Made by a program: the position numbers and the translations under genes
Notes under the pieces: generated by a model
Told to the model about the DNA's origin: nothing
Database searches by the model: none
What the model saw: only the letters and a program-made list of their open reading frames with translations
Assembly: GCA_964629325.1 (NCBI GenBank)
Contig: CAZVSC010000004.1
Coordinates: 1-64,000, forward strand
Direction: 5' to 3'
DNA: 64,000 nt
Source of the DNA: Eutrophocola sp964629325
GTDB lineage: Bacteria > Pseudomonadota > Gammaproteobacteria > Pseudomonadales > Pseudohongiellaceae
Shown here: positions 34,779-43,423 of the stretch, piece after piece
How positions within the stretch are numbered: the first letter of the stretch is position 1
Layout of the letters: every line of letters starts with the position of its first letter

Positions 34779-34815
34779 GAACGACAGAGAGATTTTTGTC
34801 CACGGAGGTTTGAAC

Positions 34816-35616
34816 GTGAGATTGAGAAAGTCAACACTGGCATCGGTCCTGCTGACCCTGGCAGTCGGCATGAGTGCATCGTTGCAGGCTCAACCCAGGC
34901 CGGAGAGCGGCGAGGAATTCGGACCGGCGCCGCGCAATGCTGATGGTCGCGTAGTCCTGGGCGGTGCCACACCAGCCGAAAAAGGCGTATGGACACCAAG
35001 GTTCAGCATTTTTGATCCTGTAGCGCCGGTGGATGTCGTGCCGTTCAAACCCTGGGCAAAAGCCCTCTATGATGAACGTCAACTGCATGAGCTTGAGCCC
35101 CACGCCCGTTGCAAGGCTTCCGGAGGCTCAAGGCAGTTCCTGACCCCGTACGGTGTAGAGTTCGTCGAGATCACTGCATTGCAGAAACTCTACATTTTCG
35201 ATATCGGCGGCCCGCATACCTACCGCGTCGTGTACATGGACGGACGCTCCCATCCGGCAAACCCGGAACCCAGCAACTACGGGCACTCGGTCGGCTGGTG
35301 GGAAGGCGATACACTGGTGGTCGATTCGGTAGGGTTCAACGAGGACTTCTGGTTCGGCAGGCGCGGACTGCCGCATACCGAGCAATTGCACATCATCGAA
35401 AGGTTCAACCGCTACAACTCCGATCGCATCGACTACACGATCACCGTGGATGACCCGGGTGCCTACACAGCCCCGTATACCGGCGGTTTCAACCTGGGCT
35501 GGCAGGAAGATCAGGAGCTGTTCGAGTATGTTTGCCAGCAGGCGAACTACGCTGCGGAGCTGATGGTTGGGCAGGAGTCCGATAAGGTCGACAGGAGCAG
35601 CCCGATCGTCCCATAA
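34816..35616 (+). CDS. Exported protein with GDTLVVDxVGFNE domain
   Basis: A 266-residue exported protein with a signal peptide ending ASLQAQ. It carries the block SVGWWEGDTLVVDSVGFNEDF, here split as SVGWWEGDTLVV and DSVGFNEDFWFG, then RGLPHTEQLHIIERF and TVDDPGAYTAPYTGGF. This is the same domain as the second part of the fusion protein at 33207. A final YVCQQANYAA segment, common in this family, follows. GTG 34816 sits 7 bases after GGAGG; TTG 34810 is less well placed. Function is unknown. It is followed by a strong terminator that ends the cluster. Confidence 0.78.
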   Translation: MRLRKSTLASVLLTLAVGMSASLQAQPRPESGEEFGPAPRNADGRVVLGGATPAEKGVWTPRFSIFDPVAPVDVVPFKPWAKALYDERQLHELEPHARCKASGGSRQFLTPYGVEFVEITALQKLYIFDIGGPHTYRVVYMDGRSHPANPEPSNYGHSVGWWEGDTLVVDSVGFNEDFWFGRRGLPHTEQLHIIERFNRYNSDRIDYTITVDDPGAYTAPYTGGFNLGWQEDQELFEYVCQQANYAAELMVGQESDKVDRSSPIVP

Positions 35617-35640
35617 AGCAAAAAAAACTTCAGATGTTTT

Positions 35641-35669
35641 AAAAAAACGGGGCCTGTGGCCCCGTTTTT
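35641..35669. terminator. Bidirectional terminator between the DUF6152 cluster and malonyl-CoA decarboxylase
   Basis: AAAAACGGGGCC pairs with GGCCCCGTTTTT around TGT. It separates the plus-strand cluster from the convergent gene at 35672. Confidence 0.92.
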
Positions 35670-35671
35670 AT

Positions 35672-37000
35672 TCAGGCCGCCGTCTTCTTCTTGGGCAACA
35701 TCTGCTTCACTTCCGTTGAAAAGACCACGGTATTGTTCTGCTCGTAAGCTTCGTGGTTCTTGGCCAGCTTTGCCTTGTCGTAAATATAGTTAACCATCAT
35801 GCCGGCACTCTGCTGCAGGCCGTTCGCCGATAAATCAGCTCGCCAGTTGATCTTGCCCAGGGTGGCGCCGTTGCCGAGATGAAAGCGAGCAACGGGGCAG
35901 GCGGGCTTGTCCCGGCTTTTTTCGTTGACGAGGTAATGGGCGCAGATACTGGTCATGATGCGCTCCAGTTCTGCATCCTCGAGGATGGCGGCGGTCGGAA
36001 AATCCAGTACGGCGCTGACCTGACGTTTTTCTTTCTTGTCGAGGAATTCAAGACCATCGAGTGCTTTCTTTAACCAGGCGCTGAACCTGGGCAAGGGTGA
36101 CAGCGTGGAAAAGGTCTTCAGACCGGGAATCTCGCGCTGCAGTTTCTCCACGACCTGCTTGATGAGCAGGTTGCCGAAGGAAACGCCGCGCAGGCCATCA
36201 AGGCAGTTGTTGATGGAATAGAAGATCGCTGTGTTGTAAGTGGCGTCCCGGTCGCCGTTGACATCTTCCTTGATCAGTTCAGCGACGTTCGTGGAGATTT
36301 CATTGGTCAGTGCCACCTCCACGAAGATCAGCGGCTCGTAAGGCATGACCGGATGGAAGAAGCCATAGCAGCGACGATCCAGTTCCAGGCGCCGGCGCAG
36401 GTCGTCCCAGCCTTCGATTTCATGTACGGATTCATATTCGATGAGCTTCTCCAGCACCACGGCCGGGGTTTCCCAGTCGATGCGCTTGATGTCCAGGAAA
36501 CCGCGGTTGAACCAGGAGCGAAACAGGTGCAGCAGGTCGTTGTCGACGGCTAGCAGCCCGGGGTTGTCTTGCAGGGCATCGGTGATGTCCTCACGCATGC
36601 TGATCAGTGCGCGGGTGCCGTCCGTTGCCATGTTCAGGGCCCTGAACAGGTCCAGCCGGCGTGATTCGCTGGCTTCGTGCAGTGCCTGGATGGCCTGCTG
36701 TGATGGTTTTTCCTGGAAACCGGCAATGGCCGCGTTTACCTTGGCGGGGCTGGCCGCGAGACTGCTTTCAAGAAAATGGAAGAACTCCTTTTTTTCCTCG
36801 CGGGTGAACCTTCTGTAGGCGGCAATGATTTCTTCTGCCAGCGCCACCGAGGAAGCCTCGCCCTTAAGCCCCAGGAGGGTCTCGCACAGGTTGCCGATAT
36901 GCTCGCTTTTCGGGGCGTTGTTGCCATACAGGTTGCCCAGTGACTCGAGGCCAAGGCTGGACAGTTTTTTGACGAGGTTCTTGATCGACACTGCTTTCAT
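35672..37000 (-). CDS. Malonyl-CoA decarboxylase
   Basis: A 442-residue enzyme that converts malonyl-CoA to acetyl-CoA and CO2. The N-terminal helical domain and the C-terminal GNAT-like catalytic domain are complete. Family blocks include ELDRRCYGFFHPVMPYEPLIF, here FFHPVMPYEPLIFVEVAL, then AIFYSINNCLDGLRGVSFGN and VARFHLGNGATL. The Ser and His of these last blocks are the catalytic pair of the family. ATG starts MKAVSIKNLVKKL. It points to catabolism of malonate or odd compounds giving malonyl-CoA. It is divergent from the FAH-family gene by 119 bp. Confidence 0.93.
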   Translation of the reverse strand: MKAVSIKNLVKKLSSLGLESLGNLYGNNAPKSEHIGNLCETLLGLKGEASSVALAEEIIAAYRRFTREEKKEFFHFLESSLAASPAKVNAAIAGFQEKPSQQAIQALHEASESRRLDLFRALNMATDGTRALISMREDITDALQDNPGLLAVDNDLLHLFRSWFNRGFLDIKRIDWETPAVVLEKLIEYESVHEIEGWDDLRRRLELDRRCYGFFHPVMPYEPLIFVEVALTNEISTNVAELIKEDVNGDRDATYNTAIFYSINNCLDGLRGVSFGNLLIKQVVEKLQREIPGLKTFSTLSPLPRFSAWLKKALDGLEFLDKKEKRQVSAVLDFPTAAILEDAELERIMTSICAHYLVNEKSRDKPACPVARFHLGNGATLGKINWRADLSANGLQQSAGMMVNYIYDKAKLAKNHEAYEQNNTVVFSTEVKQMLPKKKTAA

Positions 37001-37119
37001 GGATTGGCCAGGTTCGGAATGATGCGGCTATTTTAATGCCTGTTCGTTGATTTGGATATTCTAAGCTAGAATGCCTTTCAACACCGTTATTATTCAGGCA
37101 GCAACAGGCAGGTAAAAAA

Positions 37120-37812
37120 GTGAGCTACAGCCATCAGCCGGCACCCGTGACAGCGGTGCCCATCAGCGGAACCGATAAGACATTTCCCGTCCACCGTGTG
37201 TACTGCGTCGGCAAGAATTACGCCGCCCATGTTCGCGAAATGGGCTCCACACCCGATCGTGACCCGCCCTGTTTTTTCATGAAACCAGCAGATGCCGTCA
37301 CACTCGACAGCAGGGTGCCGTATCCGCCTGGGACAAAGAACTACCATTACGAAACCGAACTGGTCCTGGCTATCGGCAAGGGCGGCAGGAATATTCCGGC
37401 CGGGGAGGCGCTGGCTCATGTTTATGGATACGCTATCGGTTTTGACATGACGCGGCGTGACCTGCAAATGGCATCCGGCGGCATCGGCCACCCCTGGGAT
37501 GCCGGCAAGGGCTTCGATTTTTCGGCCCCGCTGTCACCCATAGTGCCCGCAAGCACGATCGGCCACCCGGACCATGGCCGCATCGCCCTGGAGGTCAACG
37601 GCAAGGTGCGCCAGGACGCTGACCTGTCCGAGTTGATCTGGAAAAGCCATGAGATCGTGGCAGAACTCTCTAAGCTGTTCCTGCTGCAGCCCGGCGATCT
37701 TATTTTCACCGGCACCCCCGCCGGCGTGGGACCGGTGGTGCCGGGTGATCGACTTGTCGCCGCTATCGACGGCCTCGGTACGCTGGAAATCGAGATCACC
37801 GATCCGCTCTGA
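37120..37812 (+). CDS. Fumarylpyruvate/fumarylacetoacetate hydrolase family protein
   Basis: A 230-residue FAH-fold enzyme that cleaves carbon-carbon bonds in 2,4-diketo acids. The core VYCVGKNYAAHVREMG, the metal-binding ETELVLAI (E-x-E) and FTGTPAGVGPVVPGD are complete. It is closest by eye to fumarylpyruvate hydrolase (NagK) of the gentisate pathway. GTG 37120 starts after GGCAGG. A fumarylpyruvate product would go to fumarate and pyruvate; upstream gentisate genes are not in this window. Confidence 0.88.
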   Translation: MSYSHQPAPVTAVPISGTDKTFPVHRVYCVGKNYAAHVREMGSTPDRDPPCFFMKPADAVTLDSRVPYPPGTKNYHYETELVLAIGKGGRNIPAGEALAHVYGYAIGFDMTRRDLQMASGGIGHPWDAGKGFDFSAPLSPIVPASTIGHPDHGRIALEVNGKVRQDADLSELIWKSHEIVAELSKLFLLQPGDLIFTGTPAGVGPVVPGDRLVAAIDGLGTLEIEITDPL

Positions 37813-37899
37813 TCGTCGTATGCCCAACCCGGTTAAGGCATGCCACCGCCGTGCCTTTCTGGTACCTTTGCCTTTTCAGCTACCGGCCAGTAAAGCAGA

Positions 37900-39270
37900 G
37901 TGATACAGCCCCGCGCGCCATCTTTCAGAACCCTCCTTGACCGTCGATTTCTCGTCGTCTACCTGATCGGTATTTCCCAGGGCTTTCCGTGGGTCCTGCA
38001 TGGCTCGGTACTGACACTCTGGATGCAGAGCGAGGGTCTGTCCCGCAGTGCCATCGGCTTTATCGGTGCTGTAACTGCGTCCTATGCCCTCAACTGGGTG
38101 TGGGCGCCGCTGGTCGACAGAGTCAGGCTGCCTTTCCTGCACAAATGGCTGGGCCAGCGACGCTCATGGATCGTGTTTTGCCAGGGCTTGATTATTCTGC
38201 TGCTCTTCCTCATGAGTACGGCTGACCCGGTTAGCAACCTGTTCCTGGTGGGCGCCAGCGCCCTCGGAATCGCCATCGTTTCCGCCAGCCAGGACGTCTC
38301 CATCGATGCTTACCGCGTCATGTTGTTCCGACGTGATGAAATGGACGAAAAGATTCCCTGGGCATCGGCACTGGCGACTGCGGGCTGGCAGTCCGGATAT
38401 GCCTTTATCGGCGGTACGCTAGCCCTGTGGCTGGGAGGCGAGACGATCGGGCTGGAATGGCCTGCAGTTTACAGGGTGTTGACCCTCTTCATTGCGCTGC
38501 TGATGATCGGTGTGATCCTGTCACCCGAGCCCCTGGAGCAGGAGGCGGCGGAAAAGCGTTTCGACCACGATGGCAATGAAACGGGCCCAGGCACTTGGCT
38601 CGAGGAAACCCTGTTCATTCCGTTTACCGAATTTTTCCATCGGTGCGGACTGAAGCTGGGTCTTGGCATCCTGGTGTTCCTGTTCAGCTTCCGGCTCGGA
38701 GAAGCGATGTTGGGGCGTATGTCGCTGGTCTTCTACGTGGAACTGGGATTCACTACGGAGCAGATCGCCCTGTACTCGAAATTCTTCGGTGGTTTCATGA
38801 CCATCGTATTTTCCCTGGTCGGCGCCTTCGTCAATACCCGCTTCGGCGTTATCCGGGGAATGCTTGTGGGTGGTATCGCCATGGCCGGCAGCAACCTGCT
38901 TTACGCCGCCATGTCGATGGTCGGACCGGAGCCCTGGTTGTTCGTGCTGACACTGTTGATCGACAATTTCACGCAGGCCTTCGCCACCGTATGCGCCATT
39001 TCCTTTATTTCCTATTTCGCCAGCCGTACCTATACGGGAACCCAGTTCGCCATGATGACTTCCATTTCGAATTTCGGGCGTACCACGCTTGCCGCGAGCA
39101 GCGGCGCCATCGTCGACGGCCTGGGCGGCAACTGGATGCTGTTCTTCGTGCTGACAACGGTCATGGTGACCCCGGCATTGCTGATTCTGCTCTGGGTAGG
39201 GAAGATGCTGGGCGCCTATAATGGGGGTTCCGGTACAGGGCAGGGCGATGATCAGAATCAGCCGGCGTGA
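37900..39270 (+). CDS. AmpG-like MFS permease
   Basis: A 456-residue membrane protein with about 12 hydrophobic segments. It opens FLVVYLIGISQGFPWVLHG and has the ASQDVSIDAYRV loop typical of AmpG muropeptide permeases and related PAT-family transporters. AmpG imports anhydro-muropeptides from cell-wall recycling; other members of the group carry small acyl or CoA compounds. The context (FAH hydrolase before, cupin after) does not decide between them. GTG at 37900 is the start used. Confidence 0.85.
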   Translation: MIQPRAPSFRTLLDRRFLVVYLIGISQGFPWVLHGSVLTLWMQSEGLSRSAIGFIGAVTASYALNWVWAPLVDRVRLPFLHKWLGQRRSWIVFCQGLIILLLFLMSTADPVSNLFLVGASALGIAIVSASQDVSIDAYRVMLFRRDEMDEKIPWASALATAGWQSGYAFIGGTLALWLGGETIGLEWPAVYRVLTLFIALLMIGVILSPEPLEQEAAEKRFDHDGNETGPGTWLEETLFIPFTEFFHRCGLKLGLGILVFLFSFRLGEAMLGRMSLVFYVELGFTTEQIALYSKFFGGFMTIVFSLVGAFVNTRFGVIRGMLVGGIAMAGSNLLYAAMSMVGPEPWLFVLTLLIDNFTQAFATVCAISFISYFASRTYTGTQFAMMTSISNFGRTTLAASSGAIVDGLGGNWMLFFVLTTVMVTPALLILLWVGKMLGAYNGGSGTGQGDDQNQPA

Positions 39271-39366
39271 CTTTATCGCCGGCTGCGCGGGAAGGCCGAT
39301 GACGGATTCACCGTGCTTCGGCATATCTCTCAACGAAACGGTTCTTCCGGAAAACGCCCTGGCGCT

Positions 39367-40005
39367 TTAGGCCAGGTGACCTGATTTCACCCAGAGCACG
39401 GTATCTTCATCCATGACCGGGCAGTGTTCACTATCCGGCGGCATGCGAATCCAGGAGCCGGCACCGTAGCTGCCGTATGCGTCGCGGTAACCCCCCTTGA
39501 TGATGTAGATCTCCTCGCCACCCGGATGCGCATGATGGGGACCGGAAGTACCTTTCGGCAGGCTTACCATGGCGACGCGTTCCGGGCCAAACTCGTGCAG
39601 GTTCAGGATGCAAACGCCGCCATCGATACCCGTCCATTCCGCCTTGTCCGTTTCGATGGCCAGGCGGGTGGTGTCGTCGGGTGACATCTGGTGCAACTTG
39701 ACGAGAATGACGCAGCCTTCCTTGCTGAAGGGCGCATGGATGAATCCTTTCGGGTTGCGAAAATAGGTGCCGGCATGAAAATCGCCGGTCTCGTCTGAAA
39801 AGGTGCCTTCAAGCACGAGTATTTCCTCGCCCAGGGGATGATTATGCCCCCTGAAACTGGCGCCGGGATCGTATTTGACGATACTGGTGGCGTGGCCGCG
39901 TTCAGCTTCCTCACGCGCGAGTGGCTTGCGCCAGACACCCGGGGCCGGGCTTGCCACCCAGTCCAGGGCAGCGGTGTCGATGGCCACCCGCTGACTGAAA
40001 TCCAT
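39367..40005 (-). CDS. ChrR-like double cupin protein
   Basis: A 212-residue protein with two cupin barrels. The first has RGHNHPLGEEILVLEG (HxH-type metal site) and the second PHHAHPGGEEIYIIKGGY, followed by GSWIRMPPDSEHCPV. It resembles the ChrR anti-sigma cupin domain, but no sigma factor lies next to it and no zinc N-terminal anti-sigma domain is seen, so it is likely a stand-alone metal-binding protein or enzyme. ATG 40005 is used; 40014 adds three residues. It is 15 bp after the amidohydrolase gene and is probably co-transcribed. Confidence 0.82.
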   Translation of the reverse strand: MDFSQRVAIDTAALDWVASPAPGVWRKPLAREEAERGHATSIVKYDPGASFRGHNHPLGEEILVLEGTFSDETGDFHAGTYFRNPKGFIHAPFSKEGCVILVKLHQMSPDDTTRLAIETDKAEWTGIDGGVCILNLHEFGPERVAMVSLPKGTSGPHHAHPGGEEIYIIKGGYRDAYGSYGAGSWIRMPPDSEHCPVMDEDTVLWVKSGHLA

Positions 40006-40020
40006 GTTCAGCATGCAGGA

Positions 40021-41604
40021 TTATTCCTTCTCGTAGACGACACGTCCGCCCACCATGGTAAGCGTCGGCTGAATCCAGAAAATCTCGTCATCGGGTATGG
40101 TCAGGTAATCCCGATCCAGCACGACCAGGTCGGCAAACTTGCCAGGCTCGAGCGTGCCCAGGTTGGCTTCCTGGAAAAACAGGTAGGCGTTGTTGCGCGT
40201 ATGGGCTATGAGCGCCTCCTCACGGGTAAGGGTCTGGTCCAGCGCCTGGTTGCCGGCGATGTCCACGCCGCTCACTGCCCACCCCAGCGTGATGAAGGGC
40301 TGGTAGTGGGAGACGATGGTGGAGTCAGTGCCGAGCCCGAATACGATGCCGCTGTCAGCGATGTCGCGGAAGGGTATGCGCACGCCACCGTTCATGCCGA
40401 CGCCATGCACGGCGAGGGTCATGCCGAGGTTCTTCGCGCGCAGGATACTGTCCGGCGTGATGTCGTAGACATGCGCCAGGGTCCAGCGCAAGTCATCCAT
40501 CTGCACGACACGGTTGAGTCGTTCGAAGCGATTGAGCAGGTCCTGCACGGACCAGTTGCTCATGGTGTGTTCATGAATGTGCCAGTTGCCGCGGGCAGCC
40601 GCCGTGGCGATTTCCATCAGGCTTGCCATGATTTCCTCCGGCCATGGGCCATTCTGTGACGGAAAATCGAAAAACGGCAGGTAGATGTGCTCCCCCAGTC
40701 CGAACAGGCCGTAGTCGCCATCGAAGGTATTGGGTGTACTGGCATCGATAAGGGCAACCGCGGCTTGGGCGCCGGCCGGGTCATTCGCCTCGTAAGTCAG
40801 GGTATGCCAGATCCGCAGGGGCAGGGGGCCGTCCTCGGCACGCCGTTCCAGTACGTAGTCCTCACCTTCGGGTCCACGGCCAAGGCTGTACAGTGCTGTC
40901 AGTCCGTGACTGTTCAGCGTATGAATGAAATCCGTGAGATTTTGCTCCAGTTGCGCCTCGCTGGTCGGTGCGATCTGCTGGATGAGGCTGCCATAAGGCG
41001 GGTTGAACGTGGCCAGCCCCGGGGCCGGATGGCGGGCACCCGTGGCAGGGTCGATACCCACGGCTTCCAGGGCCAGGGTGTTGGCATACACCATGTTGTA
41101 ACGCTCCTGGAGAAACAGGGGGTTGGCGGGCGCTACACGGTCGAGTTCTTCCAGAGTGAACCCGCCGGGGGCATCGGCAAACTGTTCCGGGTACCAGCCG
41201 CCCTGGGTCAGTATCCATTCGCCTGGCTCAAACTCGGCTACCTTGTCGGCCAGGATCTGCAGGGCCTGGGCACGGGAATTGATACCATCCAGCCGCGGCT
41301 GTCGATGCCAGCGCTGCACGGCGCGCAGGAAATGGAAATGGTTGTCGATGAGCCCCGGCACCACAGTGGCGCCGTCAAGGTCAATAACCGCGCTGTCCTC
41401 ACCGGCAAGCGCCATGATGTCTGCATTGCTGCCTGTGGCAACGATACGCTCACCCTCGATGGCGAGAGCCTGCACGATGCTGAAATCGGCATCCACGGTA
41501 AGGATTTTGCCATTGATCAGTATTGTGTCGGGCTGTGCATGGGCCGTCATGACCAGGCAGGCTGGCAAGAGAATTGTCACCAGGAATTTGCAGATAGCGT
41601 TCAT
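40021..41604 (-). CDS. Exported YtcJ-like amidohydrolase
   Basis: A 527-residue metal-dependent hydrolase of the amidohydrolase superfamily (YtcJ/NfdA type). A signal peptide ends VMTAHA, so it is periplasmic. The metal site GLIDNHFHFL and the later HIHEHTMSN give the first His cluster, and VHGVGMNGG with FGLGTDSTIV gives the later His/Asp. The N-terminal strand has TILINGKILTVDADF. ATG 41604 follows GGAGGAGG, which fixes the start; an upstream extension to 41736 is not credible. Substrate is unknown, possibly an N-acyl or amide compound. Confidence 0.87.
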   Translation of the reverse strand: MNAICKFLVTILLPACLVMTAHAQPDTILINGKILTVDADFSIVQALAIEGERIVATGSNADIMALAGEDSAVIDLDGATVVPGLIDNHFHFLRAVQRWHRQPRLDGINSRAQALQILADKVAEFEPGEWILTQGGWYPEQFADAPGGFTLEELDRVAPANPLFLQERYNMVYANTLALEAVGIDPATGARHPAPGLATFNPPYGSLIQQIAPTSEAQLEQNLTDFIHTLNSHGLTALYSLGRGPEGEDYVLERRAEDGPLPLRIWHTLTYEANDPAGAQAAVALIDASTPNTFDGDYGLFGLGEHIYLPFFDFPSQNGPWPEEIMASLMEIATAAARGNWHIHEHTMSNWSVQDLLNRFERLNRVVQMDDLRWTLAHVYDITPDSILRAKNLGMTLAVHGVGMNGGVRIPFRDIADSGIVFGLGTDSTIVSHYQPFITLGWAVSGVDIAGNQALDQTLTREEALIAHTRNNAYLFFQEANLGTLEPGKFADLVVLDRDYLTIPDDEIFWIQPTLTMVGGRVVYEKE

Positions 41605-41735
41605 TTTCACCTCCTCCGGCTGAAGCAACATAGCACAGGGTGCGGGGAAGACAAGTGCCAGATTTCTGCCACTTTTGCGGCCGCGAAAAGGCATGTTGTC
41701 CTGCTTTAATGTGGCCAGTTGAAGGAGGTACTGCA

Positions 41736-41894
41736 ATGGTATTCAAGGCCAGGAAAATTCCCAAGCACCTGATCATTCGTGAGGAGTACGAACTGCGCAA
41801 GCGCTCACGCCTGGGCTTGCTGAAGTTCATCCTGCTGTTCACCGCAGTGGTGGTGTTCACTTACGTGGTCAGCCTGGGCGCAGTTTCCCTGTAA
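41736..41894 (+). CDS. 52-residue membrane protein
   Basis: A short basic N-terminus (MVFKARKIPKHLIIREEYE) followed by one strong hydrophobic segment (about residues 30-48, FILLFTAVVVFTYVVSL). The ribosome site GAAGGAGG is a near-perfect match 8 bases from the ATG, and a terminator follows the stop, so it is very likely a real gene. It lies divergent from the amidohydrolase. No family is recognised; its function is unknown. Confidence 0.75.
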   Translation: MVFKARKIPKHLIIREEYELRKRSRLGLLKFILLFTAVVVFTYVVSLGAVSL

Positions 41895-41914
41895 CCGGGA
41901 CCTGCAGCAGGAAT

Positions 41915-41941
41915 AAAAAAACCGGCACAAGGCCGGTTTTT
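41915..41941. terminator. Bidirectional terminator
   Basis: ACCGGC (41921-41926) pairs with GCCGGT (41932-41937) with A and T runs on the outside. It separates the 52-residue gene from the convergent hydratase-lyase gene. Confidence 0.9.
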
Positions 41942-41955
41942 GGTGAAGCTTTTAC

Positions 41956-42804
41956 TCATTTTTTCTTGTCGTAGGTATCCAGGCCCGGCTTCAGTTTCTT
42001 GTCATCCAGGAAGGCCTTCATGGCGCCGCTGCGGAATTCACCGCCGCTGCGGTACAGGGAACCATCGGATTTGGCGTAGATGTAATCATTGGCGGTTTCG
42101 TAATCCATGAAACGAACGCGCTTGAATACCTCCTTGGCGGAGCGCAGAACGACGGGATCCTTCTTCATCAGTTCCTTTGCCAGTTCGACAACACGGGTCT
42201 TCAACTGGTCATGGGGAACAGATTCATTGACCAGGCCCATCTCGGCAGCTTTCTGGCCTTTGAAGGTTTCGCCCGTCATGATGTAGTACAGCGCGTTGCG
42301 CTGGCCCATGGTGTCGGCCACAGACTTGGTAACGTTGCCCCCGGGCAGAATGCCCCAGTTGATTTCGGAGAGGCCGTAAGTCGCATCGTCCGAAGAAATG
42401 GCGAGATCGCAGGAGACGAGGGGCGTGAAACCGCCACCAAAAACCCAGCCGTTGACCATGGCGATGGTCGGCTTGGAGTAATAACGCAGTTTTACCTGCT
42501 GCCACGCAGCCGATTCCTCGCGGATACGCATCTTGAAAATATCGCTTTCGTTGTCGGTTTCGCGGAAATATTCCTTCAGGTCCATGCCGGCCGACCATGC
42601 TTCGCCCTTGCCGGTCAGGACAAGTACCTGGCAACGGTCATCCAGCTCCAGTGCATGCAGCGTCGCATACATTTCCCTGTTGAGGGTCGGGCTCATGCAG
42701 TTCTTTTTGTCGGGACGATTGAAGTAAACAAAGGCGATACCGTCTTCGAATTCAACGTCGACCGTGTTGCCCCAGGGCTGGTTGGGTTTGTTCATGCTAG
42801 TCAT
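41956..42804 (-). CDS. ech: Hydroxycinnamoyl-CoA hydratase-lyase (enoyl-CoA hydratase family)
   Basis: A 282-residue crotonase-fold enzyme that converts feruloyl- or coumaroyl-CoA into vanillin or 4-hydroxybenzaldehyde plus acetyl-CoA. It has the family features VNGWVFGGGFTPLVSCDLA (oxyanion hole), catalytic Glu147 in YGLSEINWG and the ANDYIYAKSD tyrosine region. The overall match to Pseudomonas fluorescens HCHL is strong, including SPTLNREMYATLH and WSAGMDLKEYFRE. No feruloyl-CoA synthetase or vanillin dehydrogenase lies beside it here. AGGA precedes the ATG at 42804. Confidence 0.9.
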   Translation of the reverse strand: MTSMNKPNQPWGNTVDVEFEDGIAFVYFNRPDKKNCMSPTLNREMYATLHALELDDRCQVLVLTGKGEAWSAGMDLKEYFRETDNESDIFKMRIREESAAWQQVKLRYYSKPTIAMVNGWVFGGGFTPLVSCDLAISSDDATYGLSEINWGILPGGNVTKSVADTMGQRNALYYIMTGETFKGQKAAEMGLVNESVPHDQLKTRVVELAKELMKKDPVVLRSAKEVFKRVRFMDYETANDYIYAKSDGSLYRSGGEFRSGAMKAFLDDKKLKPGLDTYDKKK

Positions 42805-42890
42805 GCTTGGTTCCTAAACTTCTGAATTTCAATATGGGGGAGTGCGTTTTGACTGCGTAATGCTTTTTCCTGTGACCGGGGTGAATCCGT

Positions 42891-43262
42891 TCAGTTGGCG
42901 TATTCCGTGCCGTCTTCTGTCCGAACGCTGCGCAGGAAAAACTTTGTTGGATCCTCGATCAGGGGAGAGCCTTCAGTGTGTAGTCTTGAGCCGGGCTTGA
43001 GCATATCCGGCTTTATGCCATTGCGTACCATCATGTTGGCAGGAGCACCTTCGATGAAATGGATGATTTCTTCCTCGCCAGCGGCATTCATGACTTTCAG
43101 GGTCAGCTCGATATGCGGGTTGCGGAACTTGACTGATTCCACGACGCCGTCAAAGGGAATTTTGGTTTCAAAATCGTAGATGGCGAATGAATGGTGCGCC
43201 ATGGCCTGGCCGGCCAGCATCACCGCGCTCAACAGGATTGTGAGTTTGGCAAAATTCTTCAT
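42891..43262 (-). CDS. DUF6152 family exported protein (third copy)
   Basis: A 123-residue exported protein with a signal peptide ending GQAMA, then HHSFAIYDFETKIPF, GVVESVKFRNPHIELTLKV and a C-terminal RSVRTEDGTEY. It is a paralogue of the DUF6152 genes at 33207 and 34365 but less similar to them than they are to each other. It lies directly upstream of the hydratase-lyase gene (86 bp) on the same strand and may share its transcript. Function is unknown. Confidence 0.8.
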   Translation of the reverse strand: MKNFAKLTILLSAVMLAGQAMAHHSFAIYDFETKIPFDGVVESVKFRNPHIELTLKVMNAAGEEEIIHFIEGAPANMMVRNGIKPDMLKPGSRLHTEGSPLIEDPTKFFLRSVRTEDGTEYAN

Positions 43263-43314
43263 AACAACCTGAAAATCAGTTCCAAATGAGGACGAAATAA
43301 TAGCACATTTGTCA

Positions 43315-43354
43315 AAAACCGGGCTACCGCCTTTGCGCGTTTAGCCGGGGTTTT
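43315..43354. other. Terminator-like hairpin ahead of the exporter genes
   Basis: AAAACC and GGCTA on the left pair with TAGCC and GGTTTT on the right, with a one-to-two base internal loop. It lies in the divergent region between the DUF6152 gene and the HlyD gene, where no gene ends. It may be a transcriptional attenuator for either. Confidence 0.4.
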
Positions 43355-43423
43355 GCGCAATCCATAAACCCGGACTATGTTGGAAATACAGCAGATCCGG
43401 CGGGGTGCCAGGGACGGCAACAC

